Shown: piece after piece, positions 1-8,338 of the stretch
Layout: the number at the start of each line of letters is the position of its first letter
Numbering within the stretch: the stretch's first letter is position 1
Assembly: GCA_964512145.1 (NCBI GenBank)
Contig: CAZEIM010000061.1
Location: 1 to 11,337 of the forward strand
DNA length: 11,337 nt
Source of the DNA: CAYOHR01 sp964512145
GTDB lineage: Bacteria; Bacteroidota; Bacteroidia; Flavobacteriales_G; JALEGO01
Direction of reading: 5' to 3'
The notes under the pieces: model-generated
Told to the model about the DNA's origin: nothing
The model's input: the letters and a program-made list of their open reading frames with translations, nothing else
Database searches by the model: none
Position numbers and translations under genes: made by a program

Positions 1-1014
1 CACCTACGATTCTAATTATGTTACTATTTCCGGAGATTTCTCTTCTTTTTCTACCAACCAGCCTACTAATTATTTATCAAATATTTGCTTAGAATCTTGC
101 ACAAGCATACCCACAGGCAATTGCTTTGATTTTAACGCATACACCGAATCTCAATTTGGTGATTTGATTAACACAACTCCGGTTGGTGGTGTTATAGCCC
201 AACAAGGAGATATTCAACTCATTAAAAATGACTCTAATTTATCTTCTGCCGGTTACTTTTTAGATACTGTAAATAATGGAATGTTTTATGTAACTCCTTA
301 TATTTTATCTATTATGATAGATGTGTCTAATTCCTCCTTTACCTGTAAAAAACTTACTTTTTCTTCAGGTTTAATATTTTCAAATGTTGTAGTAGATCAA
401 GATACTATATTTATTTATAGTTCGAATTTTATTTTCAATGGTGCAAATTATACGTTCACCTACGATTCTAATTATGTTACTATTTCCGGAGATTTCTCTT
501 CTTTTTCTACCAACCAGCCTACTAATTATTTATCAAATATTTGCTTAGAATCTTGCACAAGCATACCCACAGGCAATTGCTTTGATTTTAACGCATACAC
601 CGAATCTCAATTTGGTGATTTGATTAACACAACTCCGGTTGGTGGTGTTATAGCCCAACAAGGAGATATTCAACTCATTAAAAATGACTCTAATTTATCT
701 TCTGCCGGTTACTTTTTAGATACTGTAAATAATGGAATGTGGTATGTAACTCTTCCTCCTGCTTTCTCTATTATTATAGATGTTTCTAACTCTTCCTTTA
801 CCTGTAAAAAACTTACTTTTGATTCATATTTAATTGGATCAAATGTTATCGTAGATCAAGATACATTTTCTGTTTCTGTTCCACCTTTCACATTCAGCGG
901 TGCAAATTATACGTTCACCTACGATTCTAATTATGTTACTATTTCTGGAGATTTCTCTTCTTTTTCTACCAACCAGCCCACTAATTATTTATCAAATATT
1001 TGCTTAGAATCTTG
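1..1014 (+). repeat. Intragenic tandem repeat array, period 456/459 bp
   Basis: Copies begin at 1 (clipped by the window edge), 457 and 916; the last is a ~99-bp partial unit before the T9SS tail. Bases 1-284 are identical to 457-740 without a single mismatch. The third copy (916-1014) differs from the second at three bases, all synonymous (tcc/tct, cct/ccc, tgc/tgt). The second half of each unit (285-456 versus 741-915) is clearly diverged and has a one-codon length difference. The unit is thus a mosaic of a constant half and a variable half. Confidence 0.95.
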
Positions 1015-1288
1015 TGATACAATTATTACTTCAAATAATCCTCAAATTATTTTAAATGAAATTACGGTTTATCCTAACCCAGCACATGACATCCTGAATT
1101 TTTCAAGTCATGTTAAGGTAACAAACGCTTTAATTTTATCCTTAGATGGCAGATCATTTTATAATTCGACCGTAGAAGAGAATAAAGCTATTCAAATTCA
1201 ACATTTACCTGCCGGTGTATATGTTTTACAGGTTACATTTGAAAACGGAGAACAAAATACCATGAAATTTATTAAAAGCTTAAAATAA
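1..1288 (+). CDS. Secreted repeat protein with T9SS type A C-terminal sorting domain (5' end outside window)
   Basis: The frame is open from base 2 with no start, so the gene continues to the left. The in-frame TTG at 164 lies inside a repeat and is not a credible start. What is visible is two and a bit copies of a ~152-residue unit with periods of 456 and 459 bp. Each unit carries a Cys-containing segment (SNICLESC) and a segment around FNAYTESQFGDL. The last ~80 residues (ITVYPNPAHDIL ... LPAGVYVLQV ... KFIKSLK) are a Por secretion system type A sorting domain. The protein should therefore cross the outer membrane through T9SS and be anchored or released at the surface. The repeat fold is not recognised; an adhesin or surface-layer role is only inference. 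It is convergent with pyrG, with a palindromic terminator between them. Confidence 0.85.
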   Translation, partial: TYDSNYVTISGDFSSFSTNQPTNYLSNICLESCTSIPTGNCFDFNAYTESQFGDLINTTPVGGVIAQQGDIQLIKNDSNLSSAGYFLDTVNNGMFYVTPYILSIMIDVSNSSFTCKKLTFSSGLIFSNVVVDQDTIFIYSSNFIFNGANYTFTYDSNYVTISGDFSSFSTNQPTNYLSNICLESCTSIPTGNCFDFNAYTESQFGDLINTTPVGGVIAQQGDIQLIKNDSNLSSAGYFLDTVNNGMWYVTLPPAFSIIIDVSNSSFTCKKLTFDSYLIGSNVIVDQDTFSVSVPPFTFSGANYTFTYDSNYVTISGDFSSFSTNQPTNYLSNICLESCDTIITSNNPQIILNEITVYPNPAHDILNFSSHVKVTNALILSLDGRSFYNSTVEENKAIQIQHLPAGVYVLQVTFENGEQNTMKFIKSLK

Positions 1289-1296
1289 ATACCTTT

Positions 1297-1332
1297 TCAC
1301 ATAAACACCAGAAATTTCTGGTGTTTATGTGA
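1297..1332. terminator. Perfect 36-bp palindrome, likely bidirectional terminator
   Basis: Bases 1297-1332 form an uninterrupted palindrome centred on aaattt, with arms tcacataaacaccagaaa and its exact reverse complement. It lies 8 bp after the stop of the T9SS repeat gene and 13 bp after the stop of the convergent pyrG, where a shared terminator is expected. There is no long T tract on either side, so the terminator call rests on position and stem strength. Confidence 0.75.
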
Positions 1333-1345
1333 TTTAAAACCTACC

Positions 1346-2953
1346 TTACTTCTTCAAGCCCGAAGCTGCTGTAATAAAACTAATAAAAAGAGGATGAGGA
1401 CTATCCACAGTACTTTTATATTCGGGATGAAATTGAACGCCTACAAACCAAGGATGATCCTCTAACTCCACCATTTCAACCAATTGTTGGTTGGGGTTTA
1501 TTCCACTGGCTATCATTCCTTTCTTTTGAAAATCTTTTAAATAAGCATTGTTAAATTCGTACCTATGTCGATGTCTTTCAGATATAAATTCAGATTCGTA
1601 AATACGAATAGCTAATGACTTATCCATTAACTTACAACTATACGCTCCTAAACGCATAGTTCCTCCTTTATCCGAAACGTTTTTTTGATTATTCATTAAA
1701 TCAATAACCGGAAAAGGGGTTGTTTCATCCATTTCGGTTGAGTTGGCATTTTTCCAACCTAATACATTGCGAGCAAATTCAATTACAGCACATTGCATCC
1801 CTAAACAAATTCCTAAAAAAGGAATTTTATTTTCCCTGGCAAAGCGAATTGCCTCAATTTTACCATCTATACCTCTAGAACCAAAACCCGGTGCTACCAA
1901 AATGCCTTGAAGTTTTTTTAATTTTTGAGCTACATTTTTAGAATGTATTTGCTCGGAGTGTATCCAAACAATATTTACTTTGGTATGTGTTTCTGCACCA
2001 GCATGTATAAAAGCTTCAACAATCGATTTATAAGCATCTTTTAATTCTACATACTTCCCTATTAATCCTATTTGAACACTATCTTTAGGATTTTTGAGTT
2101 TAAATAAAAAATTTTCCCAACGCGATAAATTAGGCTTATTTTTCTTACTCAACTCAAGTTTTTCTAACACCACTAAATCTAACTTCTCCTTTTTCATTAG
2201 TAATGGAACATCATATATCGTAGAAGCGTCTATTGATTCAATTACAGAATTTATCTCTACATTACAAAATCTGGCTACCTTTTCTTTTAAATCTTTCCCT
2301 AAAGCATGTTCTGTTCTACAAACTAAAATATCGGGTTGAATACCATATTCTAATAAGGTTTTTACCGAGTGTTGAGTGGGTTTTGTTTTTAACTCCCCCG
2401 AAGCATTTAAGTATGGGATTAATGTTAAATGAATAGAAATAGCATCTTTTTTTACTTCCCACATAAGTTGTCGAACAGCTTCTATAAAAGGTAAAGACTC
2501 TATATCACCTACGGTTCCACCTATTTCTGTTATTACGATATCATACTTACCGTTTTTACCCAATAATTTTATATTTCTTTTAATCTCATCGGTAATATGC
2601 GGAATAACCTGTACGGTTTTACCTAAGTAATCTCCTCTTCGCTCTTTTTGAATAACATTTTGGTAAATTCTTCCGGTAGTAATGTTGTTGTTTTGAGACG
2701 TGGGAGAGTTTAAAAATCGCTCGTAGTGCCCTAAATCTAAATCGGTTTCTGCTCCATCATCGGTAACATAACACTCACCATGTTCGTAAGGATTAAGTGT
2801 TCCCGGATCAATATTGATGTATGGATCTAGTTTTTGTATAGTAACCTTATAACCCCTAGCTTGTAATAGCTTAGCAAGTGAGGCAGAAATAATTCCTTTC
2901 CCTAACGATGATGTTACTCCTCCCGTAACAAATATATATTTACATTTAATCAT
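1346..2953 (-). CDS. pyrG: CTP synthase (glutamine-hydrolysing)
   Basis: This enzyme makes CTP from UTP, ATP and glutamine, the last step of de novo pyrimidine nucleotide synthesis, in the cytosol. At 535 residues it has the usual full length. The N-terminal amidoligase domain (about 1-270) opens with the family signature FVTGGVTSSLGKG (residues 8-20) and has the KLDPYINIDPGT and HGECYVTDDGAETDLDLGHYERF-type blocks. The C-terminal class I glutamine amidotransferase domain (about 295-530) has the oxyanion loop APGFGSRG (354-361), nucleophile Cys383 in GICLGMQ, and His509/Glu511 in FHPEY. All catalytic residues are intact. The ATG at 2953 gives the conserved N-terminus. A CARDB-like secreted protein gene ends 46 bp upstream on the same strand and may be co-transcribed, although the functions are unrelated. 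Confidence 0.98.
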   Translation of the reverse strand: MIKCKYIFVTGGVTSSLGKGIISASLAKLLQARGYKVTIQKLDPYINIDPGTLNPYEHGECYVTDDGAETDLDLGHYERFLNSPTSQNNNITTGRIYQNVIQKERRGDYLGKTVQVIPHITDEIKRNIKLLGKNGKYDIVITEIGGTVGDIESLPFIEAVRQLMWEVKKDAISIHLTLIPYLNASGELKTKPTQHSVKTLLEYGIQPDILVCRTEHALGKDLKEKVARFCNVEINSVIESIDASTIYDVPLLMKKEKLDLVVLEKLELSKKNKPNLSRWENFLFKLKNPKDSVQIGLIGKYVELKDAYKSIVEAFIHAGAETHTKVNIVWIHSEQIHSKNVAQKLKKLQGILVAPGFGSRGIDGKIEAIRFARENKIPFLGICLGMQCAVIEFARNVLGWKNANSTEMDETTPFPVIDLMNNQKNVSDKGGTMRLGAYSCKLMDKSLAIRIYESEFISERHRHRYEFNNAYLKDFQKKGMIASGINPNQQLVEMVELEDHPWFVGVQFHPEYKSTVDSPHPLFISFITAASGLKK

Positions 2954-2999
2954 TACGGGTCGTGAAAGTATAAATAATTACTTAATCAAAAAAATAATT

Positions 3000-3695
3000 T
3001 TAGTTTTTTATGATTTTTTTTGTTTGCACAACATGACTTTTTTCATCCAAAACATACAAAATATATACCCCAGAGTCAATATTTGAAACATTAATACTAG
3101 ATTGATTATGATTCATTTGTGATTTAATGACCTCTCTACCTTGAATATCTTTTATAATTATACTAAAACTTTCTGTATGATCTGTAAAAAATAGTTCGTT
3201 AGACACAGGATTAGGAAATATCTTTAACCATTCATTTTCTAAAACATCCCCAACACTAACATTTACAGAACCAATGTAGTTATATCCTGGAATGTAAATT
3301 ATATTATCCCCTTCACTTGTCTCAACAATATCGTTTTCAGAATCAATTCGAACTACTAAGTAATACGTTCCAGATGGAATAAACTTATTAGATAAGTTTT
3401 CAGAATAAACATAACTTTTAATTTCAGAAGAATCAATGGTATTTGTAACATCGTATTTACCAATTAAATAATCACTTACATCAAATATATAAACAGCTGA
3501 AAAATATAATCCTATTTTAAAACCCGTAGTAGTGGCACAAGTTCCATTATTTTGTATACTGATGTTATTAGATAACGTATGCGTGGTAAGACTGGCGCTA
3601 GTGGTTAATATATCTGGCTTTAAGTTTACGCATACTTGTGAATACATATTTGTTTTAAAAGATAAAAGCAAGGCAAAAAATAACACTTTTTTCAT
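3000..3695 (-). CDS. Secreted CARDB-like protein with T9SS type A sorting domain
   Basis: 231 residues from the ATG at 3695. A longer frame starting at a TTG at 3704 only adds three residues before a good MKK signal-peptide start, so the ATG is preferred. Residues 1-20 are a signal peptide (MKKVLFFALLLSF ... MYSQ). Residues ~26-136 resemble a CARDB/immunoglobulin-like module: a PDIL start, an IQNNGT turn, and a closing SGTYYLVVRIDSENDIVETSEGDN that is typical of the family. Residues ~155-231 are a type A Por-secretion sorting domain (IFPNPVSNELFF ... NIDSGVYILYV). It is expected to be exported by T9SS as a small surface or extracellular binding protein. The ligand is unknown. It lies divergent from the ydcF-like operon and upstream of pyrG. 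Confidence 0.85.
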   Translation of the reverse strand: MKKVLFFALLLSFKTNMYSQVCVNLKPDILTTSASLTTHTLSNNISIQNNGTCATTTGFKIGLYFSAVYIFDVSDYLIGKYDVTNTIDSSEIKSYVYSENLSNKFIPSGTYYLVVRIDSENDIVETSEGDNIIYIPGYNYIGSVNVSVGDVLENEWLKIFPNPVSNELFFTDHTESFSIIIKDIQGREVIKSQMNHNQSSINVSNIDSGVYILYVLDEKSHVVQTKKIIKN

Positions 3696-3786
3696 AAATT
3701 TCAATTTTGTTGTTAAACCGAAAAAAGTTGCTTAGGGTTACACTTTTAAAATAAAAATTTCAATTTCAGAAACATAATGGATAAAG

Positions 3787-3817
3787 TTTGTTTTACAGCA
3801 CATAAAAATTATTTTTG
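3787..3817 (+). promoter_or_regulatory. Bacteroidota-type promoter for the ydcF-like operon
   Basis: The -33 element TTTG (3787-3790), a 19-nt spacer and the -7 element TATTTTTG (3810-3817) match the Bacteroidota housekeeping pattern TTTG-N19..21-TAnnTTTG. Transcription would begin around 3822-3826, just before the ATG at 3836. The in-frame TTG at 3815 overlaps the -7 box, which argues against it as a start codon. Confidence 0.65.
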
Positions 3818-3835
3818 TCAAGTTTTAATAATTTC

Positions 3836-4600
3836 ATGTTTTTTATATTCTCAAAAATTTTACATTTCTTTTTAGAACCTTTAAGTTGGGTTTTTTTTGT
3901 TCTTATTGTAGGAATTGTTATTAAAGATCAAAGAAGAAAAATTCGCTTACTTAAATGGGCTTTAGGAGTTTTGTTTGTTATTTCAAACCCTTTTTTATCA
4001 AACGAATTTGCCAGAATATGGGAATTTAAACCTCGAGTGATTGAGGAAAACACTACATTTAAAGCAGGCATTGTATTAGGAGGTATGTGCTATAAAGATA
4101 AGGAATCGGGCAATGTAATATTTAAAAATGGTACCGATCGTTTAATGCAAGCCTTAAAACTTTATCATGAAAAGAAAATAGAAAAAATCATTATTTCAGG
4201 AGGATCCGGCATGTTAACCGATACCAGTCAAAAAGAGGCCGTTTTTATATACGAATACTTACAAAGCATTCAATTTCCAATGCAAGATGTAATTATTGAA
4301 TCAAAATCTAGAAATACCAGAGAAAATGCAAAATACACCAAACAAATGATTGATAGTTTACAATGGCAAGAAGAAAAATTCTTATTAATTACATCGGCCA
4401 ATCATATGAAAAGAGCAAAAGGATGTTTTAATAAGGTAAAAATTTTATCGAGTCCTTACCCGGTTGATAGAATAGCCTTTGGCAGAAGATATAATTTTGA
4501 AACACTTTTTGTTCCAGATATGCATGCTATATTTGTATGGAGGCAGTTTTTACATGAAATAATTGGTTACATTACCTATAAAATGGCCGGATATATTTAA
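3836..4600 (+). CDS. YdcF/ElyC-like DUF218 membrane protein
   Basis: 254 residues from the ATG at 3836. The frame can be opened at a TTG at 3815, but that codon overlaps the predicted -7 promoter box. Two hydrophobic segments near the N-terminus (about residues 9-30 and 38-55) place the rest outside the cytoplasm or at the membrane. The following domain is DUF218: GIVLGG (78-83), IIISGGSG (~119-125), the acidic/Arg block ESKSRNTREN (155-164) and SANHMKRA (187-194). E. coli members of this family (SanA, ElyC, YdcF) act in envelope integrity and peptidoglycan precursor metabolism, but the biochemical activity is poorly defined. It is the first gene of a three-gene operon. Its TAA overlaps the next ATG by one base (TAATG), and a VanX-like peptidase closes the operon, which fits a cell-wall theme. 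Confidence 0.88.
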   Translation: MFFIFSKILHFFLEPLSWVFFVLIVGIVIKDQRRKIRLLKWALGVLFVISNPFLSNEFARIWEFKPRVIEENTTFKAGIVLGGMCYKDKESGNVIFKNGTDRLMQALKLYHEKKIEKIIISGGSGMLTDTSQKEAVFIYEYLQSIQFPMQDVIIESKSRNTRENAKYTKQMIDSLQWQEEKFLLITSANHMKRAKGCFNKVKILSSPYPVDRIAFGRRYNFETLFVPDMHAIFVWRQFLHEIIGYITYKMAGYI

Positions 4601-7359
4601 TGCAAATAACGTATAAAATAATTCTTGTTTGTATTTTTTTAATTTGGAAACAACCCATTTTTTCTACTCATTTAATGGGTGGAACGATTTCGTATGAATA
4701 TTTAGGAGAAACATTTGCAGGAAGTGGAATATACAACTACTCCATTACCGTTAAAACCTATACCAATTGCGATGCTAACTCACAAATTCCATATCCCGAA
4801 TTTTATGTTATTTTAGGAATATATCACGAAACGGAAAGCGGTGTAGGATACAAAAAAAGAGCACTTACCCGATACGTTATTTTAGATTCGGCTGTTCAAA
4901 TAACCCCCGACTTACCTCCCGGTTGTACCGTTGGTTCCGGAACTTGTATATACGAAGGTATATACAACGATACTATATCGTTGCCATTACTAAATAATAT
5001 GGGGGATACCAGTAAAGGTTTTCATGTATTTTTTAATCGATGTTGCCGAAATGCAGATATCATTAACCTTTTTGATCCGGGAGCATATGGCATGGGATTT
5101 TATACATTTATTCCCTCCCCTGTTGTTCCGAATAACTCTCCGGAGTTTTCTACAAAACCCCTGCCTTTTATATGTACCAATGACACCTTAACCATTTTAA
5201 ACTCTGCTACGGATAAAGATGGTGATTCATTGGTATTTTCTTATGTAACCCCTTTTGCTGGTTATTCAGGCATTTTTAGTGTGTTTCCAACTCCTGCAGA
5301 TAGTATTTTATTTCCCGTTCCTGAAGTTATATGGTCCAGCGGTGGCTTTGGAAGTTCTAATCCATTTGGCCCTTATGGATCAATTCAATTAGATACTGCA
5401 ACCGGTATTTCTAAGTTTTTTGTAAACACTCAAGGAAACTATGTTACGACCGTTGAAATTAGAGAATACAGAGATGGAAATTTAATTTCCATTTCTCGAA
5501 GAGACATGCAATTACTAGCCTTAGTTTGTCCCCCAAACCCAAACCCAGTATTGGTTTCAGGCATCCCCACCTCTTACCAAATACAAGTTGGTGATAGCTT
5601 ATGTATTACATCATATTTTAACGACTCCAATAACGACTCCAATCCTTTGGACGACAGTTTAAAATTATTTACCTATGGAGATATATTTAACTCCCTCTTA
5701 TTTTCTCCTCCAGCCACTTATCAACCCATGCTTTACGATATACCGCCTATAGAAAATGTAGTTTGTTGGAAAACCGAATGCCATCAAGCATCCCAAACTC
5801 CATACATTTACTATATTGAAGCGGTGGATAACGGTTGTCCTAACAAAAAAAATATTTATGGATTTCAACTATATGTTTCCCCGGTAGTTTCTAACGATAG
5901 TATATATGGCCCTTCTGAAGTTTGTAGATTTCAAAACTATGTTACTTATTCCATAGATAGTATTCCTAATGCATTGTATTATTGGGATGTTGTGGGAGGA
6001 AATTATGTGCTAGACTCTACCCAACATTTTATTACAGTGCAATGGACAAATGATTCAACCGGAATGATTTCATGTGTGGTTAAAAATTCATATGATTGTT
6101 ATAGTGATACCCTACGTAAACAAATTCAAATTAAAAATGCCGCTTTGCTTAATGCAGGTTCCGATACCTCCATTTGTATGGGAGATACTATTATTTTAGG
6201 CGGTAACATATTGTTTCCTACTGCTCCTTTGGGCGTGCAAGTAACTTGGACCCCGGGTTCTTTAACATCAGATAGTACCATCCATAATCCATACGCCATT
6301 CCTACGCAAGAAACTTTTTTTGTAGTACAAAGTACCGATAACAGTGGTTGTATTTCTGCCGATACCCTATTGATTAAACTATTAATTCCAGATTCCGTTC
6401 ATATAGTATATGATTCTGTTAAATGCGCTAAGGACTCCGGTTTAATTGTTTTTACTGGAGCTTTGAGTTACCATTGGCAGCCAGTAGAGTATATTCATTT
6501 GTTCGACTCAAATTCTCTATATATTTTTAATACTATACCACAAACTTTTACCATTGAATATTTAGATAGTAACCACTGTTATGGTTATGATAGTATTTGG
6601 GTTAATGTTTTTCCTTTAACCTCATTATCTGTTGTTTACGATTCCATTATATGTGTTGGCGATACTATAGAATTAAGTGTAAGCGGTGGACAAGCCTATA
6701 TATGGTCTTCCTCACAAGGATTAAGCGACAGTTTATCATCAAATCCCTTATTTTTTGGACAGGAAAATTCACAATTTTTTGTTGAATCAAAAGATTCAAA
6801 CCAATGTATACTAAAAGATACTGTTTTAATACGAGTAATTCCTAATGTATTAAATATGTATGATATAGAAGTACATCTATATTGTAATGAAATAAATATA
6901 ACATCCATAAATCAATCCAAAGCCGAAACATACTCATGGTACATACATGAAAAATGGTATTCAGATGACTATGATATATCCTACACGAGTAATTATAACC
7001 AAAACATTTTGGTTAGTCTTATAGCATACTCACAAGATTCGTTATGTACAGATACCTTACAAAAAAAACTAACTCTGGAATCTATGGAAAATTATATTTC
7101 TATGGATATACAAAATATTTTTACCCCCAATGGAGATGGGGTAAACGATTGGTTTAATATTGCAAACATAGATTATTTAAATGCCTGTTCAGATTTATAT
7201 ATATATAATCGGTGGGGAAATTTAATATATTACTCGAATTATAGTATTGCATGGGACGGAAGAAGCTTTGATGGGGAGCCGGCTTCCGAAGGAGTGTACT
7301 ATTACATTATTCATATACATAATATCGTTAAAAAAGGCAGCGTTACATTATTAAGATAA
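4600..7359 (+). CDS. Large surface protein with Ig/PKD-like modules and type B (gliding-associated) sorting domain
   Basis: 919 residues. A signal peptide (about 1-22) is followed by the THLMGGTISYEYLG start found in a common family of Bacteroidota secreted adhesin-like proteins. The N-terminal third has conserved Cys (C109, C116, CCR at 148-150) and a TDKDGDSLVFSY segment resembling cadherin/Ig-like repeats. The centre has repeated modules with the pattern D-x-C-x-GD-T (SICMGDTIIL, IICVGDTIEL), typical of PKD/SprB-like repeats. Residues ~839-919 are a CHU_C / gliding-motility-associated type B sorting domain (IFTPNGDGVNDWF, IYNRWGN, WDGRSFDGEPASEGVYYY, GSVTLLR). It should be exported through T9SS to the surface. 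Adhesion is likely; direct involvement in gliding is not shown. It overlaps both neighbours by one base (TAATG at each end), so translational coupling is probable. Confidence 0.9.
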   Translation: MQITYKIILVCIFLIWKQPIFSTHLMGGTISYEYLGETFAGSGIYNYSITVKTYTNCDANSQIPYPEFYVILGIYHETESGVGYKKRALTRYVILDSAVQITPDLPPGCTVGSGTCIYEGIYNDTISLPLLNNMGDTSKGFHVFFNRCCRNADIINLFDPGAYGMGFYTFIPSPVVPNNSPEFSTKPLPFICTNDTLTILNSATDKDGDSLVFSYVTPFAGYSGIFSVFPTPADSILFPVPEVIWSSGGFGSSNPFGPYGSIQLDTATGISKFFVNTQGNYVTTVEIREYRDGNLISISRRDMQLLALVCPPNPNPVLVSGIPTSYQIQVGDSLCITSYFNDSNNDSNPLDDSLKLFTYGDIFNSLLFSPPATYQPMLYDIPPIENVVCWKTECHQASQTPYIYYIEAVDNGCPNKKNIYGFQLYVSPVVSNDSIYGPSEVCRFQNYVTYSIDSIPNALYYWDVVGGNYVLDSTQHFITVQWTNDSTGMISCVVKNSYDCYSDTLRKQIQIKNAALLNAGSDTSICMGDTIILGGNILFPTAPLGVQVTWTPGSLTSDSTIHNPYAIPTQETFFVVQSTDNSGCISADTLLIKLLIPDSVHIVYDSVKCAKDSGLIVFTGALSYHWQPVEYIHLFDSNSLYIFNTIPQTFTIEYLDSNHCYGYDSIWVNVFPLTSLSVVYDSIICVGDTIELSVSGGQAYIWSSSQGLSDSLSSNPLFFGQENSQFFVESKDSNQCILKDTVLIRVIPNVLNMYDIEVHLYCNEINITSINQSKAETYSWYIHEKWYSDDYDISYTSNYNQNILVSLIAYSQDSLCTDTLQKKLTLESMENYISMDIQNIFTPNGDGVNDWFNIANIDYLNACSDLYIYNRWGNLIYYSNYSIAWDGRSFDGEPASEGVYYYIIHIHNIVKKGSVTLLR

Positions 7360-8165
7360 TGCTTACAAAAAATAAATCCTTTATTGGCTATTTCATGTTT
7401 TATGCCCTAGTATTATTGGTTGGGGCATGCACATGTATAAAATCTAATCAAAAAGAGTTTGAAAATAATCAGGAGAATACTGAAGTATTAAAGTCCATTC
7501 AAGATACAACAAATTTAACTTTTAACAGAGACTCCTTGGTAATACAGGACACTGGATTTATGGAAAAACAAATGATACAAGCTGGATTGATAAATATCCA
7601 TACCATTGATTCTAGTATTATGGTTGATTTAAAATACAATACCCGAGATAATATATTAAACGTAAAAATGTATGATGGATTGAGCAGAGCTTATATGCCT
7701 TTAGAAGTAGCCGAAAAATTAAAAAAAGCACAGCAACTGCTTCAGGCGAAATATCCCTATTATACGCTTATTATTTTTGATGCAGCCCGACCTCATTCGG
7801 TTCAAAAAATACTTTGGGATAGTGTGAAATTGCCTCGTTCTGTAAAATCGAAATACATTATGAAGCCAGATCAAATTTCGGGGCATAATTACGGCACTTC
7901 TATAGATGTAAGCATTTATGATGTACTTCATGAGCAATTATTGGATATGGGAAGCGTTTTCGATTACTTGGGAGAAGAATCGGAGCCTAAAAAAGAATTA
8001 TTCATGTTAGCACAAGGCAAAATTACTGAGCAACATATACACAACCGAGCTATATTAAGAACCGTAATGTTGGAGGCAGGTTTTACCGGAATTACCAGTG
8101 AATGGTGGCATTTTAACGCCATGAGCAGAAAAAAGGCTTCGGAAATATATTCTGTTATACCCTAA
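7359..8165 (+). CDS. D-alanyl-D-alanine dipeptidase, VanX/DdpX family (M15D), lipoprotein
   Basis: 268 residues. An N-terminal lipoprotein signal has its lipobox at VGAC (Cys24), so the enzyme is probably anchored in the periplasm or outer membrane rather than cytosolic like vancomycin-operon VanX. The peptidase domain (about 83-266) has every expected active-site feature: Arg144 in DAARPHSVQ, the zinc ligands His176 and Asp183 in SGHNYGTSID, catalytic Glu248 and zinc ligand His251 in SEWWHF. The family hydrolyses D-Ala-D-Ala. In species without a vanHAX cluster, this is usually for recycling or use of peptidoglycan dipeptide. There are no vanH/vanA/vanRS genes here, so a resistance role is not supported. 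It is the last gene of the operon with the DUF218 protein and the large surface protein. A precise substrate is inference. Confidence 0.92.
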   Translation: MLTKNKSFIGYFMFYALVLLVGACTCIKSNQKEFENNQENTEVLKSIQDTTNLTFNRDSLVIQDTGFMEKQMIQAGLINIHTIDSSIMVDLKYNTRDNILNVKMYDGLSRAYMPLEVAEKLKKAQQLLQAKYPYYTLIIFDAARPHSVQKILWDSVKLPRSVKSKYIMKPDQISGHNYGTSIDVSIYDVLHEQLLDMGSVFDYLGEESEPKKELFMLAQGKITEQHIHNRAILRTVMLEAGFTGITSEWWHFNAMSRKKASEIYSVIP

Positions 8166-8201
8166 TTTCTTTTAAACCTAAGAACCTGAGATTTAATTTT
8201 T

Positions 8202-8257
8202 CCGATTATAAATGTTTTAATCGGTTATAAACGGATATAATCGGTTAATACCGATTG
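8202..8257 (+). repeat. 10-bp phased degenerate repeats and inverted copies of AATCGGT
   Basis: Three abutting decamers read taatcggtta (8218-8227), taaacggata (8228-8237) and taatcggtta (8238-8247), then an inverted relative, ataccgattg (8248-8257). ccgattata at 8202-8210 is the exact reverse complement of 8236-8244. The period of about one helical turn could suit protein binding, or several competing hairpins. Confidence 0.6.
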
Positions 8258-8269
8258 GGTGCCTTTTTT
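8239..8269 (+). terminator. Possible terminator of the envelope operon
   Basis: aatcggt (8239-8245) and accgatt (8250-8256) form a 7-bp stem with a TAAT loop. A T6 run follows at 8264-8269. The T run starts 7 nt after the stem, which is looser than a classical intrinsic terminator, and alternative pairings exist with the upstream copies of the same motif. Confidence 0.45.
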
Positions 8270-8280
8270 AAAAATTTATG

Positions 8281-8288
8281 TATATTTG
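8281..8288 (+). promoter_or_regulatory. Candidate -7 box upstream of the cassette array
   Basis: TATATTTG matches TAnnTTTG. The only -33 candidate is TTG at 8255-8257 with a long 23-nt spacer, so the match is incomplete. Its position, about 60 bp before the first cassette boundary, would suit an array promoter (a Pc-like role). Confidence 0.35.
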
Positions 8289-8319
8289 GCAAATAATCAA
8301 CCAGAGGTATATAAGGAAA

Positions 8320-8338
8320 ATATCACCAATGGTGATAT
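8320..8338. repeat. Short perfect hairpin just left of the first cassette boundary
   Basis: Arms atatcacc (8320-8327) and ggtgatat (8331-8338) are exact inverted repeats around an AAT loop. The right arm ends 6 nt before the GTTAGCGG box, almost the distance seen between the attC stems and the following GTT box further right (7 nt). No AAC box precedes the left arm, so it is not a complete attC. Confidence 0.6.

Noticed and set aside
1..1014. CRISPR array or non-coding satellite
   Set aside because: The period is ~456 bp, the repeats stay in one reading frame and end in a T9SS sorting domain, so they are protein repeats.
2094..2436. Open frames on + inside pyrG
   Set aside because: They are antisense to a complete, well-conserved CTP synthase and show no signal peptide, domain or start context of their own.
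3532..3735. Open frame on + over the 5' end of the CARDB-like gene
   Set aside because: It is a shadow of the signal-peptide region of the minus-strand gene, with no independent support.
6696..7937. Minus-strand open frames inside the large surface protein and the dipeptidase
   Set aside because: The + strand genes have clear domains and catalytic residues; the antisense frames have none.
7359..8165. Vancomycin-resistance vanX
   Set aside because: The catalytic family is right, but there is no vanH, vanA or vanRS and the protein carries a lipoprotein signal. A recycling or nutritional role is more likely.
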